From the NCBI RefSeq assembly GCF_900141885.1, contig NZ_FQYY01000008.1, positions 1 through 64,000 on the forward strand: a DNA stretch of 64,000 bases, in the 5' to 3' direction. How positions within the stretch are numbered: position 1 is the first letter of the stretch; every line of letters begins with the position of its first letter. This DNA is from Mesonia phycicola. Lineage in GTDB: Bacteria; Bacteroidota; Bacteroidia; Flavobacteriales; Flavobacteriaceae. Shown piece after piece: positions 62,560 through 64,000 of this stretch. A program made the position numbers and the translations under genes. The notes under the pieces were generated by a model. It searched no databases. It was not told the origin of the DNA and worked only from the letters and a program-made list of their open reading frames with translations.

Positions 62560-64000
62560 TTAATTTTGATTTGCTTCTACAGAAGAATTAGTTTCTGCTT
62601 GTTTATTTTTTATTCTAGATAACTCTGCTTTTGCTTCTGCTACCAAATCTGTATATTCTGGATAACCATTAATTAAACCATTTAATACATAAGTTGCTTG
62701 GTAAGCATCTCCTAAATCATCAAAGTTTTTCCCCATTAATAGTAAACTTTTAGCAGACCATTTTGGGTAACCAGAATATTCTTTAGCTAGAGTTTGTATA
62801 GCTTCATTAGAAGCTTCATAATTACCAGCTTCTCTTTTAAAATAAACTTCATAATATTGTGCTTCTGCTGCTAACTCACCAGTTGCTATTTTTTGTACTT
62901 CTTGATAGGCTGTTTTTGCTCTAGCTTCATCTCCTGTTTGCATTGCAGAACGAGCAATAAATACTTGCGCGTCACTCTTTACATTATTTTCTATTTTAGT
63001 GTCTTGCAATACTTTCTCTGCATACTGCACCGTACTTTCATAATTTTCTAATTGATAGTAAGACTTCATTAAATTAGATTGCGCAAAGGTGATATTTTGC
63101 GGAAAATCTGCTTCTGCTTCTAACCTTTTAAGAATAGGAATTGCTTCTTTATAATTTTTATTTTCTAAGTATAATTGAGATAATCTTGCTAATGCTTGCT
63201 CTGTAAATTCATTTCTAGATTTTTCTACCACATACTTATAATGAGGTATGGCTTCATTTTTTTCATTATCTCTATATTGCAACTGACCTAAATAGAAATG
63301 AGCAGACATAGCGTGTAAACCATTAGGGAAATCATTTAAATATTTTTGAAATCCTTTTTTAGCGTTTTTAGTATTATTTTCTATAAATTGATTTTCTGCA
63401 GCTTCATAAGTAGCATTATCTATATCTGAATCTGACACCTCTACAAAATCTAACGTGCTAACCCAAGCAGCATACTCATCTGTTCTACCTAAATCTACAT
63501 ATACAACTCTTGCTGTTTTTACAGCTTGATTTGCTTCTTCTGTGCCTGGATATTGTTGTACTACTTTTTTAAATTTTTGTAACGCCTCATTACCTCGATC
63601 ATTATTGTAATATATGAGTCCTTGTTTTAATAAAGATTTAGATACAAATGAGCTGGCTGGTACATTATTAATTAATTGATCATAAGCTTGAATTGCTTTG
63701 TTTGTATTACCTATTGCTACATAAGTGTTTCCTAACTCATAATATGCATCATCTCTATAGATAGATTTTTTATACTTTTTTAAGAAAGCTTCTAAATCTT
63801 CAATTTTTCTGTCGTTTTTATCTACAAACCCGTAGCTAATTGCTTTTTGAAAATAGGCATAATCACTATCTATCCCTTTCATGGCAATTGCTTTGTTATA
63901 CGCTTCCATTGCAGACCAGTAATCACTCGTAACAAAGTAACTATCTCCCAATCTTAAATAAGCGTCATTTTTTTGAGTTAATGGGATATTAGACTTTTCA
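62560..64000 (-). CDS. TPR protein, 5' end beyond the window
   Basis: The frame is open to the right edge: before the in-frame TTG at 63951 the codons continue (PLTQKNDAYLRLGD) to base 63999 without stop, so the true start lies outside. The 480 visible residues are tetratricopeptide repeats of about 34-37 residues (AYYELGNTYVAIGNTNKAIQ; KNYKEAIPILKRLEAEA) with Lys/Glu-rich helices, in the manner of the long BamD/YbgF-like periplasmic TPR proteins of Bacteroidota. It precedes the barrel gene by 30 nt, likely in one operon, which suggests an envelope role. Confidence 0.82.
   Translation of the reverse strand, partial: EKSNIPLTQKNDAYLRLGDSYFVTSDYWSAMEAYNKAIAMKGIDSDYAYFQKAISYGFVDKNDRKIEDLEAFLKKYKKSIYRDDAYYELGNTYVAIGNTNKAIQAYDQLINNVPASSFVSKSLLKQGLIYYNNDRGNEALQKFKKVVQQYPGTEEANQAVKTARVVYVDLGRTDEYAAWVSTLDFVEVSDSDIDNATYEAAENQFIENNTKNAKKGFQKYLNDFPNGLHAMSAHFYLGQLQYRDNEKNEAIPHYKYVVEKSRNEFTEQALARLSQLYLENKNYKEAIPILKRLEAEADFPQNITFAQSNLMKSYYQLENYESTVQYAEKVLQDTKIENNVKSDAQVFIARSAMQTGDEARAKTAYQEVQKIATGELAAEAQYYEVYFKREAGNYEASNEAIQTLAKEYSGYPKWSAKSLLLMGKNFDDLGDAYQATYVLNGLINGYPEYTDLVAEAKAELSRIKNKQAETNSSVEANQN

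Overview
The window comes from an AT-rich member of the Bacteroidota, most probably a marine-type Flavobacteriaceae. Four lines of evidence support this. Promoters are of the TTTG-N19/21-TAnnTTTG kind recognised by the Bacteroidota housekeeping sigma factor. Almost no gene has a Shine-Dalgarno sequence, rpsU (bS21) being the exception. Type IX secretion (T9SS) sorting domains of both types A and B are present. The families PorP/SprF, PorE-like OmpA, TIGR03643, DUF3467, DUF2851 and DUF4332 are typical of the group. No insertion sequence, prophage, CRISPR array, rRNA gene or plasmid function was seen; gene order looks like ordinary chromosome.

Layout. 1-534: no gene; two tandem leftward promoters resembling stable-RNA promoters and a weak tRNA-like remnant. 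535-2204 (+): DoxX-like membrane protein, AlkB-type dioxygenase, SpoIIAA-like protein, TIGR03643 protein. 2201-2986 (-): S1/P1 nuclease. 3125-6932 (+): alpha/beta hydrolase that has lost its catalytic Ser and His, HAD phosphatase, DUF819 membrane protein, DUF4369 lipoprotein. 6989-19173 (-): a T9SS surface cluster (2213-aa adhesin with 20 tandem SdrD-like repeats, PorP/SprF, PorE-like OmpA protein), then idi, queD, manA and a small conserved protein. 19388-20974 (+): prfC. 21039-34787 (-): the transcription/translation superoperon tRNA-Thr, tRNA-Tyr, tRNA-Gly, tRNA-Thr, tuf, tRNA-Trp, secE, nusG, rplK, rplA, rplJ, rplL, rpoB, rpoC, then a DUF3467 gene. 34812-36294 (-): rpsU, xerC and a ribosome hibernation factor. 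36413-46818 (-): acyl-CoA dehydrogenase, an AGCS symporter with an unusual extracytoplasmic N-terminus, a ComEA-like HHH protein, a possible 43-aa gene, PspC protein, K+ channel, SGNH hydrolase, DUF2851, cysteine-synthase-type enzyme, ABC permease. 46818-56029: NamZ-type muramidase, small envelope proteins, a LAS-type peptidase candidate, Fe-S protein, methyltransferase, HerA-like ATPase and others. 56053-64000 (-): amidohydrolase, BspA-like T9SS cargo, TonB-receptor-like barrel and a TPR protein cut by the right edge.

How it fits together. The giant adhesin carries a type B sorting domain and is followed in the same direction by a PorP/SprF protein and a PorE-like protein, the arrangement known from SprB/SprF of gliding flavobacteria. 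The superoperon starts from one very strong consensus promoter followed at once by a terminator-like leader hairpin, and has further hairpins before and after rpoB. rpsU has the only strong Shine-Dalgarno sequence noticed, in line with the bS21 autoregulation model proposed for this class. Several predicted starts fall inside a -7 promoter element, so a downstream codon is the real start and the mRNA has almost no leader (prfC, xerC, idi, the YkgJ-type gene).
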